The notes beneath the pieces are model-generated. The model searched no databases. It was not told where the DNA came from and was given only the letters and a program-made list of their open reading frames with translations. A stretch of DNA of 64,000 bases from Carnegiea gigantea (lineage: Eukaryota; Streptophyta; Magnoliopsida; Caryophyllales; Cactaceae), in the NCBI GenBank assembly GCA_029747015.1, contig JAKOGI010000531.1, forward strand, positions 332,501-396,500. Reading direction: 5' to 3'. Shown piece after piece: positions 13,304-25,238 of the stretch (the stretch's first letter is position 1; every line of letters begins with the position of its first letter). The position numbers and the translations under genes are program-made.

Positions 13304-13647
13304 TTTTAATTTCTGTGCAATGTGTGCGTGTGTAATCGAACAGGGTTCGATTAATATCGGAGAGAGAAAAGCTCCGCCGGTGAGTGAGGGATGAGAATCA
13401 GGAATGGCCGTGCTCGTTATAACTGTCACGCTAGTCCTAGTCCTAGTGTTAAGTGATAACTGATATAAACGCGATCATCAGCAATATTTTTTTAAAAAAA
13501 TTAAAGTTGAAAAATAAATTTATTTATTTTTTGGTTGAAGCCTTTTCTTTTTTTTAAAAAAAAAAGGAATGGGCTGAAACTTGAAAGATAGTACATTAGT
13601 TAAAAAAAGAATACTTGGTTTTTACAACGTTAGTGTTCTTTTAGTAC

Positions 13648-14083
13648 TTACGCCCTGTTCTTTTCGTAGGTCCTTTTGGATTTATCAATCTCAAATTACT
13701 TCAACCAACTTTAATCCACATGAAAAAAAAAAAAATACCAACCTCAACCCACTTTAACCTACCTCAACCTACTTCAACTCATTTTAACCAATTTCAACCT
13801 ACCACTTCATAATTTTAATAATTTGTAAAGTGTCATGTGAGATTTAATTATTTTGCAAAATAGTATGATTTAAAAATGGTGAAAATTTATAAGTAAATTG
13901 GAGTGGGTAAAAGGGTGAAGTAGGTTAAGGTAGGTTGAAGTAGGTTGAGGTGGGTTGAAGTATATTGAAGTGGGTCGAATTTTTTTTGCGTGATAAATTA
14001 AACTTGGTTAAAATAATGAAAGTAGATTGAAGTGGGTTGATGTTAGTATTTTAGAATTGACCCGCAAAAAGAACAGGATCTCA
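13648..14083. mobile_element. MITE-like element with CAACCCACTT-type repeats in inverted arms
   Basis: The left end is CGCCCTGTTCTTTTCGTAGG and the right end is CCCGCAAAAAGAACAGGATC, imperfect terminal inverted repeats. The left arm (about 13680-13800) is made of degenerate ACTTCAACCCACCTCAACC units. The right arm (about 13915-14045) carries the reverse complement (GGTTGAAGTAGGTTGAGGTG), so the element can fold into a long imperfect hairpin. No ORF. Located upstream of OST1. Confidence 0.7.
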
Positions 14084-14400
14084 AAAAATTAGAAAAAAAA
14101 GTATTCCGTCTGCAACTATGAAATTTGATAATTTCTTATCATGTTCAAAATCCATACCTTCGGGAATCATTTAGTTTCTAATTGCAATTTGTAAACGTGA
14201 GATACAGATAAAGACATTGAGATATGGAAATTATTACAGGAATGCATCGCACAAATTAAACGATGCAAAACATTTAAGCACGTATTAGTGCCACCTCCAC
14301 CTCCTATATTTTAAAATTAACAACAAATTTATATTTCTGATATATTTTGTAACAATTACGATCATACTATTTTCTTATATTACATCTGAATTTTTCGAAT

Positions 14401-14637
14401 ACGGGCCTATTATTTTCATGGGTAAATTGGGGTGGGTAAAAGGGTAATATGAGTTGAAGTAGGTTGAGGTGGGTTAAAGTAGGTTAAAGTAGGTTGAATT
14501 TTTTTAATGTCATAAATTGAACTTTAGTTGATAGTAGAAGTGGGTTGAAGTAGGTTTAAATATATTGAAGTAGGTTAAAGTGCGTTGAAGTGGGTTGAAG
14601 TTGGTATTTTCAAATTTACCCATAAAAAAAGGCCCGT
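14401..14637. mobile_element. Second MITE-like element of the same repeat type
   Basis: Ends are ACGGGCCTATTATTTTCATG and, reverse complemented from the right, ACGGGCCTTTTTTTATGGG, giving about 28 bp of imperfect inverted repeat that continues into GGGTAAATT. The interior is GGTTGAAGTAGGTTGAGG-type tandem sequence. Confidence 0.72.
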
Positions 14638-14811
14638 ATATAAGAAGTTGTCATCAATAAGTAACCAAAATCGTTAAAAATAATTGACAAGTTGTGCCGG
14701 CCTCCAACTTCCAGAAAAATAGTTACAAAATTGTGAAATTACCATTTTGCAAAAAAATGCACTAAAAATTACAATAACTTCATAAATTATCACACATAAT
14801 TACATTCTCAT

Positions 14812-14990
14812 TATTTTAACCCACTTCAACCCATCACAAAAATAATATACCAATTTCAACCCACTTCAACCTACTTCAACCCACCTCAAAAAAAATATCA
14901 ACTTCAACTCACCTCAACCCACCTCAACCAACCTCAACCCACTTCATCCTTTTACCCACCCTAATTTACCCACGAAAAGAACGGGCCCTT
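14812..14990. mobile_element. Third, partial MITE-like element of the same type
   Basis: CAACCCACTT-type tandem units end in TTTACCCACGAAAAGAACGGGCCCTTA, which resembles the outer end of the element at 13648. No clear left end was found next to it. It may be the right end of a larger composite starting at 13648 into which the 14401-14637 element inserted. Confidence 0.55.
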
Positions 14991-14999
14991 AGTTTTTAT

Positions 15000-16016
15000 G
15001 ATGAGTGTATGTGTTTCTTTATACTTATTTCTTGTATCAACCTTTTTAATTGTATAGGATACACAAGACACTTATAACGTTCAATTATAAGGGAGCGCTC
15101 TATGGGATGTGGTTGTTAATCTGTCCTTTCCAATGTTAACATGATCCATGTTAATAAGTAAATCTTTTGCAATCCGTTAGTTACACACACAAAACAACCC
15201 AAAAAAAAAATTTACAAATGTCCTTTCCAAAGTTTAGTGTATCTCCCTTTAATTTTTCTAGGCAAAAGACTCATTGGTTTTTTCTGTCAGTGAGTTGAAC
15301 TTCATTTGCAAACAGAAGAAAGGAAAACTAATTTTGCTTTTTCCTATTTATTTTTTCTCAGAATTCATAGTGTTTTTCTTTAAAAAAATCTGAATCACCT
15401 GGACACAATTAAAGTTTTTAATTATTTACATTCAAAAGATTATATCCTAGGAGTTAGGAAAGTAGGACCATTTTCACTTGTACGGATGTCTCACACACAA
15501 ACACGTACAATACAAGGGTTAATGAGTAAGGATTCTAGAATCTTCCGAAGCTATGCTTCAGTACATTCAGAGCATCATGCATATATGCTGTAGCTCCAAG
15601 AGAGCCTCAAAACTAGGAAATATTACCAATTTCTCATCTAGATGAAAATGCTGGTCACATCTTCAAATACTATACAGTAGAACATTCATCATATTGTTGG
15701 TTATATATAGGGGATTACAATCTCCTCTCCTCCAATTCAGAGAAAGTCTCCTTAAATCTCAAAGCTCTTGATCCAAATGAAAGATGACAAGACAAAGAAG
15801 AACAAAGAATAGGAGGAAGAACAATGTTTCTACAAGTACAGGACAGTTCGGATGTACCAAAGATTGAAGTGATATTTCCAGCACGGCTGAGAGGACGAAG
15901 TATGCAGCCTGTCAGCCATAAATGAGCCCTCTCTAGGCAGAACCGAACCATACCCTGCAAAACTGTTAATCCTTCTCGAGATTGATCCAGAAGGAAATAA
16001 GGTTGTAATTTGTGAC
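15000..16016. other. Intergenic between MITE cluster and FKBP18 3' end
   Basis: AT-rich, with no supported exon. A minus-strand ORF at 15715-15960 has no recognisable domain. The last few hundred bases probably include the FKBP18 3' UTR. Confidence 0.4.
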
Positions 16017-18717
16017 TTAACTGTTTCCTTGTGGTGGAGTTACTTTCAAAAGCTCAATGTTCAGATCAAATGTTGCCCCAGGCTGCAACCGAGAAAAAAG
16101 GCGAAGTCATAAACGAATCCAGGAAAAAGATAAAAATGCACGAAAAAATCTGTGCAAACTTTCAAGGTCACTGATGTACAAGTCAATATCTTTTGAGAGC
16201 AGGAAGAATATACTCCCTGTCATGTTGTGGAAGCTATGTATAAGTGTGATGGATAGACGTGCGTTTCCACCAACCACCTTACAATACAGTGTTCGAGTGC
16301 CTCTCATGAAACTCCTACCTGAAGGCTGGGCTAGGGAGTCTAATGGACGTAGTTTTACCTAGGCAATTATGAAAAGGTTGTTGCAATCAGATCTGTAATC
16401 AGAAAATCTGTTGCCTCTGTGCTACTATCATGACAAATAAGTAGTATGGACAGTCCAGACCATTTCGATTCAGTCCATTACAATCCAAGGTGTACATTTG
16501 CCAACCATGGGACTCTTAGCTCCAAAGAAATTGGACAACATAGAAGCAGGTTTGTGGTTTATGATCTATCCCAGGGACAAGTGAGTAAATTCTTGAATGC
16601 ATGTTATTCTAATTCACCCCCTGGTGCCGTTGGACCATTAAGTACATGACACAAGACCAAGCATCCATATTCTGGAATTTGTCTCTTTAATCTGCTCTGA
16701 AGAGGTCAGGTGTTCAGACCCAGGATAGAAGTAAGTGAAGCAAAGAGTTGGACCTATCAAGCATCAATAACTCAAACTAGCATAGTGTGTGATAAAGAAA
16801 AATTTCTAATCTTTATATAGTAATATAAAAAGAAGCCATGTTCAGCTTTGCTGGTCCTTTGAAGGAATATTAGTAGTAGTTAATGCAATAAACTTCCCTG
16901 GAAACTATGAAGAAAATTACCGGGATCTCATTTGATCCTTTCTGCCCATATCCAAACTCAGGAGGAACGATCACAGTCCTCTATTGCATTGACACCAAAC
17001 ACGAAAAAAGAAGAGAGAGAAGGTTAGCAAACATGAAAATGTGAAAATGACAGTAACAGAAAGATGTGGAGAACAACAGAAATTAGTATGGTCGAAATCA
17101 GCGAGGACAATATTGCACCTTGCCTCCGACCCTCATCCCCTCAGTGATAAAATACAATGCTGGTGGGGGTTTTGGTGCTGCCTGGGCTGAAAATAAGCCA
17201 TTGGGGTTGTCGACAAATTCACGCTTCCGTTCATTTCCAGGAGGAGATCCAACTTTGAATTCATATGGCTGGTTAAAAGATGAGGAACTATGCATAAGTT
17301 CTGTATTTCATAGATCAGAATCAACCAAGAGATCAACAAAAAAGTACAACCACCTGTGCAATGATCCGATTTTCAGCTAGAAGCTTAGACTCTCTACTTG
17401 AGACAGCTGTAATACCACGATATACACAATCAAAATGAACCTACAAAGAGAAACCCAAAGGTGAGTTAGTTGAACCAGAATACTCGAGAGAAATGCAACT
17501 TACCACTTAGTAAAACACACCTGAACTGTTGATCCCTTCACAGCTACTGGACCCTTCCCCACAACAATATCATAGTACTTCAATCCTTCAGCTGGTTGAA
17601 TAAAATCACATAGTGATTATGCAGAGGCATAAAGAAAGAATTCCTCAACTAATCCCATCTCACATTCTCGAGTAATAGTTTGACAGAAAGGCCAATGTTG
17701 TTGCGTACATCATGACTTTTGAAGTGATATTTCTTACAGAACAGAAGCTAATAAGTTCAGAAACATAATAATAGATGTTCAAATTTTCAACTTTGAACAC
17801 CATCGCCAAACTTTTTTCTTTTATTGGGCAAGCCAGAACAATGACAATCAGATAGTTTCAGTAAGGAAGGCAATATTAGACATCCCAGATGGAAGACGAG
17901 GCATTGATTTTGGGACAAAGGAATTCAAAGCATAACATTCACAGAATGCGTTTGATGCAAAAACACTTCAACAAGCTCAATTGATCTAAAGTCATGAAGG
18001 ATGCTGGACAAGTGACCACCATGGATATGCCCATGGCTAGGCACCCCTAAAGTGCAGTCACATTGGCAACAGACTAGTCCCAAATTAAAACCAAAAAAAA
18101 TATAGAATGCCCAAGAATGCAATATACAAAATCAAGTCCCTGTAGCAAAAAGAAGCCATTTTTTAAATGGGTTCATCAGTAACTTCACACACTATCACAA
18201 ACCATCCTAAAAGAATCAACAGCTCCTCCACAATCAAGTAAGCAACCAATCAATTTCCAACTCACATGAGCAAACAGGGCAACTTCAACTAAATAAAAGA
18301 AACTCATGTCATAGTCAAGAAAATCAAAGATGCCCAGATAAGCATAAAACTCAGAAAACCCAAAATGTATTCAGAAATAAATAAGAAAACTGAGCTATTT
18401 AACTGAAGAGATTAGCGAAAGAGAAGAAAGAGGATGGACTAACGGCCGGTGAGGTATTCTTCAATTGGGATAGTCTTCCTGTTGCGTCTTTCTCTTGCCA
18501 GTGCTACAGAGGAAGAAGAAGAAGGAGGAGAGACGGTGATTGATACCAAGGGAGCTAGGATTATTGCACACAATCTTCTCGAAATGGGTATTTTGGGTTT
18601 AGGAAGATCAACAATTGGGATTGGTGACTGCTCAATTTTAGGTGGTGTTTGATGTTGCATGCATTTTGAGTTGAATTGAGGGTGTTTAATTGCCAATGAC
18701 CTAAAAGTATGTATCAT
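16017..18717 (-). CDS. FKBP18: FKBP-type peptidyl-prolyl isomerase, thylakoid lumen (FKBP18-like), complete
   Basis: Peptidyl-prolyl cis-trans isomerase or chaperone predicted for the thylakoid lumen. Six exons on the minus strand: 18444-18717, 17521-17591, 17354-17440, 17119-17268, 16921-16980 and 16017-16082, totalling 235 aa. The start at MIHTFRSLAIKHP puts 47 residues before the twin arginine, as in the remembered Arabidopsis protein; an in-frame ATG three codons upstream (18726) is also possible. Residues 48-49 are the twin Arg (PISRRLCAIILAP), followed by a hydrophobic stretch and a VALA cleavage site, the signature of Tat import into the lumen. The FKBP domain shows GLKYYDIVVGKGP, VHFDCVYRG, EFVDNPNGLFSAQAAPKPPP, ITEGMRVGGKRTVIVPPEFG and NEIPPGATFDLNIELL. 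The long insert before the MRVGGKR region is characteristic of the FKBP18 group. Whether it retains isomerase activity cannot be judged. Confidence 0.94.
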
Positions 18718-19525
18718 TGAAGACATGCCTTTTTGCCAGTTGGTTTGGTTTTGTGGGAAAGACAGCTTCCCCAATCCATCCACCAGAGCTAACTTTCCTG
18801 TGTATCCCTTGTTCTCTATCCAGTATCCACTTTGCCAATGGCACCCACACCAGTATCAGTATGGGTCCCAAGTCCCAAACTCCCTCCCCCCAAAAAAAAA
18901 TCCAAAAAAATAAAAGAAAAGAAAAAGAAAATGGGGTTTTGGGGGGTGGGGGGGGGTTAGAAAACCCCCAAAAGTTTTAAAAAAAAACTATTGTGGGCAA
19001 AATCCCCCACCCAATTGAGTTGAGCTCAAAATTGATGCACCATTAAGGAGATTTTGAACTAATAAATCATTAGTTAAGCTGATTTGTGAGTAATAAAGTC
19101 TTCAAATAGTTTCATGTCTTTATTTCTAAAAATAAATTGTTATTAATCCAAAAATGAAATTTTAATGTTTACAATGGTAAAACTGTAACTTTTACTTCAA
19201 GGCTTCCAACTAGAGTATCAACAACCAAAACCGAGCATACTATATACATAAAGTGTCTATTCAACCCAAAAAAAAAAAAAAAAAAATCTTGTTCATGAGC
19301 AAACAAAAACATTTTCCGAGTTCAACTAATTAACTCCGTTTTTACATGTAACAAAATGAAAGGTTCCCTTTTGCTGCCCCTTCAGTTTGGTAACTAACCA
19401 ACCAAATAGGTATGAGGCACTATGTACATCAATCAAACATACAAACATACAGACATTTGTACGTGTGAATTTCTTTAATAACATGAAATGCCAGTCAAAT
19501 GAGGTGATTATGTACTTAATCGAAC
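18718..19525. other. Intergenic between FKBP18 and MLO
   Basis: FKBP18 upstream region and MLO 3' flank. Contains A runs at about 18892 and 19267-19286 and a G-rich tract at about 18937-18956. Neither a gene nor a repeat family was recognised. Confidence 0.45.
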
Positions 19526-22500
19526 TTATGCTGCTTCCTTGGGCGGAATATCAACAGTGGCAGCAGCTTGGTCTTGACTGGCATCCCTTTGGGGAGCAGC
19601 AGGGGAGGTGTTTGAACCCCCACCTAGGGTTTGTGTCTGTGGCTTTGGATGATCTGTCTTCTTCTTCGCGTTGTTACGCCACTTTGTCAGAGCCTTTGAC
19701 GTTTGCTCGTCGAATATTGATCGCTTCATCGTTGATCCCATCTGCCCAACCAAAAGATGGGGTGGAGAGGGGATAAGCGTTAGCAAAGGTATCAGATTCG
19801 AGTCTCACAAATGAAGAAAATCTGTGATAGAAGAGCTCTACAGCTTTAAACTTTTATGAGCCAACAGTAACACCACTCCAATAAAACTGAAGCTCAAGTG
19901 TCAAATCTAATATAAAGTATGAAATAGTAGATCACCTGAGTCACAAGAGCATACAATGGGAGAGTGATGTAGCTGCACATTACTTGAACTAAAAACCTGT
20001 CATTGAAAATTCACTATATTTTATTGGTGAAGAAAAATTAGGCCAGTTAATGCAACTCAATTCCTAACATGTGTATTAACACAAAATCATGAGCACATGA
20101 AGTTGATATAAAACAAAGGCAAATGTGTTTTGGGTTTAGACTTAAAAAACAATTATGATAATAGAAGGAACGGCTTACCCAAGGGCAACTCTGAGTATAG
20201 TCATGGTAAAATTGCTATGAAAGCAGGACCTAACACCAAACTCATACTGCAGGACCAAACAATAACCCCCTAATCAATTAAAGCGATGCTATATGTTATT
20301 ATACTTGAAAAAGAAAGGGTAGAGAAAGAAGTTCTTTACCGAGATCCAGATGAAATAGGTAATTTCGAAAGCATTCTGAATAGAAGAACATTAAATCTTG
20401 TTAGATTCCGTGAAATAGTAAGCAGTCAATGGTTTATTATATAGGGTTCAACAGAAGCAGCCTCCTTGCAATTCAAAAGTATGCTACTACATATGAAACC
20501 CCCTCACTTTCTTCCTCGTAATAGACAAGACCCTCAAGGTATAGATTTAGATTTAGATTTGTATACAACTATCATAAGTATTTTCTAACTACAGAGGTTA
20601 CAACGGTAGTTTTTCTAATATTAAAATTCACTTCGGATTCCTCGAAAAACATTCTCCACACTACAGAACATATCGGTAAGGAAATGATTTTCATTCGGTA
20701 TCAAAAGGAAAGTAAGTAATCTGCATTCTTTTTTCTGATGGGCAAATACGGGGCCTACGGGCCACCTTTACTGGGTCCCCATCTCAGGGTATCCAACATA
20801 ACCGGCAGCCCAAGGACTAAGGGGAGAAACATAGACTCAATGACCTGCTTGGCTGTATAGTTCCATCCCACACAAGGGATTTCACTGGCCATGGGAATCG
20901 ATCCCTAATCTCTCGAATGAGAAGCAGTAGCAGCGCCACTCGAGCTAGTAGCTCAATAGCAAGCAATTACATGCATGCATGGATCATATATATATATATA
21001 TATATACCTGAAACAAGACAAAATGAATGAGATAGAGGACAAGTTGAGGCCAAGAGAACCAAAAGTGTTTATCTGAGACTTGAACAACAGGCATTCCTTG
21101 TACAACAGCATGTCTTTCAGTGATTTCAACTGCCATACGTGTTATAATGGCTTCAAGCTTTGTACCCACTGCTAAGATCACCTGCCGGTCACCCCCTCAG
21201 TATCAGTGAACAACTACTAATTAAGTCACCCTTTTTCATGACAAATATAATTACCAAAAAAGTTAGAAAATTTATTGGAGAAAGAACAATAGAATTTCTT
21301 ACTATTAGCGGCAGAAAGGATAGATAGGTCATTACGTCCCATTCTGAAAATAATGAATTATCCATTAAGATTAATAGAAAATCATAAATTTCTATCAAAA
21401 GACAAAAACATAATAAACAAAGTTAGGTAAAAAAATAAAAAAGGAAAAAAAATTCTTACTATCAACATTAAGAAGTAGAAATAAGACTGCAGACGCCCAT
21501 AACAAAGGACTGCCATCATAACAATTCACAAAGAGTTACATTCAAGCATGACCTTAATAATACATAGATATCTATAAGTGAAAACCAAAAAATCAAATCA
21601 ATTATGAAGTGTAACTAAATAAATACCTTACCTGATACCCACAACTACCTTAAAGTCATCTTCCAAAGACCTTTTGATATATTTTTGGAAGTCGAATTTG
21701 CTTCCGGGGGCTAAATGAACCTAGGAAAACAATCGAGGGAGCTTCACATAATAATAGATGAAAAATATGAACCAACAACCACGACATTAACCATCCATAA
21801 ATTAAAACGTCGCTCGGATTCAGTCCTAAGGAGTTCGAGAAGTATGGAGGTAAAGACCTCTATCTAATTGTATTAACCTAGCCCACCGACAGTCATTGTT
21901 TCAAGAAGTTTGGTACTTGTTCCTCTTAAAGTAAGATTTCGAGTTCTAATATCGCAAATGGAGAAATTTGAACCGAGTCCGATACCTTACCTTCCAAAGT
22001 CGTGAGAGCTAGGTAAATTTTGGGGGGGGGGGGACATGGGCACAATAGGAATGCAGGGAAAGGAGGAATTGAGGAACTTACACTTATAAATCCATGACGC
22101 AATGCCATGTAATCAGATTTACGGACAGAGTAATAGAACTGTCGGAAGAAGCATACCTACACATTGAAACTCTTGATTAAGATGATTCTTCAATATGATA
22201 GCATAATCCAAGTGAAAATCTAGGTCAAACCGTAATCCCCTTTCATTTTATAGTTGGATCTCAATTACCCATAATTTAAAGTTCTGTATGGTAATGGGAT
22301 TCTGTGCAGTATTTGCACTTTAGACCCAAAAGACGATTGCATAAAGAGGCATGTTAAATTGTGAAACTTTTCTAGAGCCTTCAATCGTCAAATCCGAACT
22401 TTTGATTGAGATTATTTTGAATAGGTAACAAAGTTTGATAGATTCATCATGCTTCTCAGACATCAATCTTTGCTATTCCAGGTATCAACAACAGTGGAAG

Positions 22501-23887
22501 AAATAAGAATTTAAAGGACAAAAACTTACAAAGAAGAAGAGGACCGGATTTTTGGTCCAGAAGCTGGTGTGACCCTTAACGAACGATGTCTCATGAGTAA
22601 GCCGAAACCTTGAAGCATCTGCATTCGTGTTTTAACTTCTTATAAATTGGATTTCAATTAAATTTCACGTCAACACAATCGAAAACAGCTCTTAATTCGG
22701 AATCAACTTAAGATAAAAGAAGCCCAATAATCAAGTTATCTATATCCATGAGTTTTACCAGTGTTAGCTGCATTGACAGCTTGTTGTTCCCACTCTTTCC
22801 AACCCCGAATCTGCATAATTAACACATTATGCATTATTGAATCTCATACGAATCCTCTTTCGAAATGAAACTATCCGAAATTTAAAAGGTTTGAAATTTA
22901 CTGTTTTACATTAAAGGAAACCCTTACCTTCATCCTTCCAAGGGCCATAGTTACACAACTGTAGATGACATGAAACACTGCCAAGAAGAATATGAAAATG
23001 TGCAATTGATGCAACCCATTTGCTGATATAAGCGGCACATGTCCCTACACATTGGCAAAGTAGATTCTTTGAAGGAATGTATGTATGAGCTCATTTTATC
23101 TCCTGTATAATACAATTCTATTCATTTACCAAAGATATTTTACGACAATGTCATGACCTAAATTTTCCTATATTAGAAATTTAATCGATATTGGTCTACG
23201 AGACTAGCATATTTTCTTATATCTCGTGTCTTTTTATCCTAGCTCAGGATAACATAAGCAGCACCCTTAAGAGAAATATGCTTATCATTCTCTGAAAAGA
23301 AGTATTCTTTAAGACCAACGAAGAGAGCAAGATGCATATACTCACATTTGAGCACTCCTTAGATCCGCCGCCACCAGATAAGAACCTGCGGTCGTACCAT
23401 AAGAGCCTACGATGGTGGTCGCCGCCTCCGCCTCCACCTCCATGTCCGCCTCCGCCTCCGCCTCCATGTCCGTCTCCGCCTCCATGTCCATCCCCGCCTG
23501 TGCTTGGTAAGGGCTCGTCCATGTGACAAGGCAACATTGTATTGGCTAGGTCTTCCGGGATACAGATATCGATAATGTAGCTTTGCCCAAACGTCATCAA
23601 CAACGATATGAAGCCCAACACCATCAACTCTGCACAATGCAGTTGCCATGAACACGAACACGAACACGAACACGAAATTAACGAGCTGAGAGGTTACCTG
23701 CTTTGACCTTCTCGAGGGCTTCAGCCATGGCTTTCTTATGTTTTTCATGGAGGACATGGCCTACATGATGAAGGGCCTTCTCCAAAACAATCGAAATGAT
23801 AACGATAAGAGCAACAACTGCTGCGACAGCCCAGGTGGGTGTCACATCCAGCTCCCTGGACTTCCCTCCACCTCCCCCTCCTCCCAT
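19526..23887 (-). CDS. MLO-family seven-transmembrane protein, complete
   Basis: MLO proteins are plasma-membrane 7-TM, calmodulin-binding proteins; some clades act in powdery mildew susceptibility, others in pollen tube or root tropic responses. Fourteen exons: 23698-23887, 23346-23629, 22928-23044, 22759-22810, 22530-22618, 22082-22156, 21632-21720, 21460-21509, 21303-21343, 21008-21181, 20340-20375, 20179-20246, 19936-19996 and 19526-19741, totalling 513 aa. Landmarks are [21 protein letters not shown] (TM1), [18 protein letters not shown] (TM2), [20 protein letters not shown] (TM3), [63 protein letters not shown] and [19 protein letters not shown]. The calmodulin-binding segment is [12 protein letters not shown] with its invariant Trp. 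The first extracellular loop holds an unusual Gly/His-rich run (see separate feature). The C-tail is short. Clade cannot be settled by eye. Confidence 0.97.
20728..20955 (-). mobile_element. tRNA-derived SINE in an MLO intron
   Basis: Read on the minus strand it starts with a pol III A-box-like TAGCTCGAGTGG and, after about 35 bp, a B-box-like GGGATCGATTCC. It continues through GTGTGGGATGGAACTATACAGCC... and ends ACCCAGTAAAGGTGGCCCGT...GCCCATCAG plus an A-rich tail. It lies in the intron between MLO exons 10 and 11. Ends are approximate because no convincing target duplication was fixed. Confidence 0.72.
20984..21007. repeat. (TA)n microsatellite
   Basis: TA dinucleotide run directly beside the donor of MLO exon 10; on the coding strand the intron starts GTATATATA. 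Length polymorphism could affect splice-site context. Confidence 0.8.
23416..23510 (-). repeat. Gly/His-rich coding repeat in MLO first extracellular loop
   Basis: In MLO exon 2 the coding strand is built from GGN and GGNCAT units, encoding [20 protein letters not shown] and further Gly blocks before DHHRRLL. The frame is preserved on both sides. Usual MLO loops have no such stretch, so this is a lineage expansion and likely length-variable. Confidence 0.85.
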
Positions 23888-25238
23888 TTTTTTTTCCTTC
23901 TTCTTTTTTTTTTTTTTTTGAAATTCCCTTTCTCAATAAATACTTTTATTTTTGTTAAAGAAAATACACAATTGGTGTTTTTGAAATCTTTCTTCTCCTC
24001 AGAAACCCTAACCCAGAAATTCAAGACAAAAGAATAAGACCTGCAGATAATTACATGCTGCCAATGTCTTTTCTTGAGTCTAAAACAATTCTGGGGTTTT
24101 TTTTTTCTTTTTTTGGGTGGGTTTTAGAGAAGGAAGATAGGAAGGAAATTTATTTTTCTTCCCTGTTAATTACTTTTTTTTTGAGATTATTGATTGAGAT
24201 GATCCCTCTTTCTTCCCCTCTGTGTCTTCTCCCCCCTTGTCTGTGTTGAGAGGGGTTTTTTTTTTTCCTGGAAAAAAGAGGCCGGCAATGAGGAATGTCA
24301 GCAGAACAGGGTTTTTTTTTTTTTTTTTTTTTGGAGCTATATTTTCTCCTTTATTATTAGCCCATCATTTTGGGATTGACTTTGAGTCAAACCCTAGGGA
24401 TGAACAATGGCAATCCGATATACATGGAGGAAATAGCAATTTTAGGGATGAAAGAATCACAAAAATAATGCCTCAAATTTTGGATACAGGAAAGTGAAAA
24501 TGAACTCACAACAGAAATATAACGCCCCAACTCAATAGGTTAAATGGATAGACAGGTTACTCATTAATTGTTTCCATTTGGGCATAAACGTCCTTCATAG
24601 CTAAATGTCCTCATTTGGATTTCTCTTTTATATTTTGTTTAATGGATGTCATCGCCACGAATTTCATTTAACATTTTTATGTTTTTGACGAAGTGACAAT
24701 GTGCAGCTTATGCATTATACCCCAACTAATCTTGAGTTTCACTATTTACCAGATTCGGAACAAATGTTTCTGATCTTTGGATTTACCCGATCCCTAAATT
24801 CATACTTTTGCAACGGAACTTGAAACTAATTCTCTCCGATTAAGAAAAAATTTAATGAGTGTACCATGAGACGTACAAGCATTATATCACGAGTATAATC
24901 TAATAACTCAGTGTCAAAAAGGAAATGAACTTTGGAAGTTTTAATTTTAGGTTGTATGAGGCTCCACTGATGACTGATGGACAGAGATTTGAAAAGCCGA
25001 GGAAATTTGTAAACTCAGACTTGCAAAGAATGGATTGATCAAATTCCTACTGCATCTGCATGTATTAGCCACGAAAAAGAAAAGGAGAAGAGAAGAGAAA
25101 GGCAAAATCTCCATTGTAAGGGCCAAGGGGCAAGGGCTGCACAGGATAATGAAAATAAGAAAATGAGGGAACTAAATAAAAAACAGAATAAGGATAACTA
25201 AACTTCAGGGATCTAACAGAGCAGTATCAGTATATAAC
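23888..25238. other. Intergenic: MLO upstream / PAT downstream
   Basis: The MLO leader and promoter side contains long T runs (about 23908-23920, 24096-24116, 24313-24333) and an intergenic AT-rich stretch. No supported exon. ORFs here are mostly poly-Phe low complexity. Confidence 0.45.

Noticed and set aside
19387..19776. 129-codon plus-strand ORF
   Set aside because: Antisense to the last MLO exon, whose own frame matches the family.
23332..23526. Pro/Cys-rich plus ORF
   Set aside because: Antisense of the MLO Gly-rich repeat.
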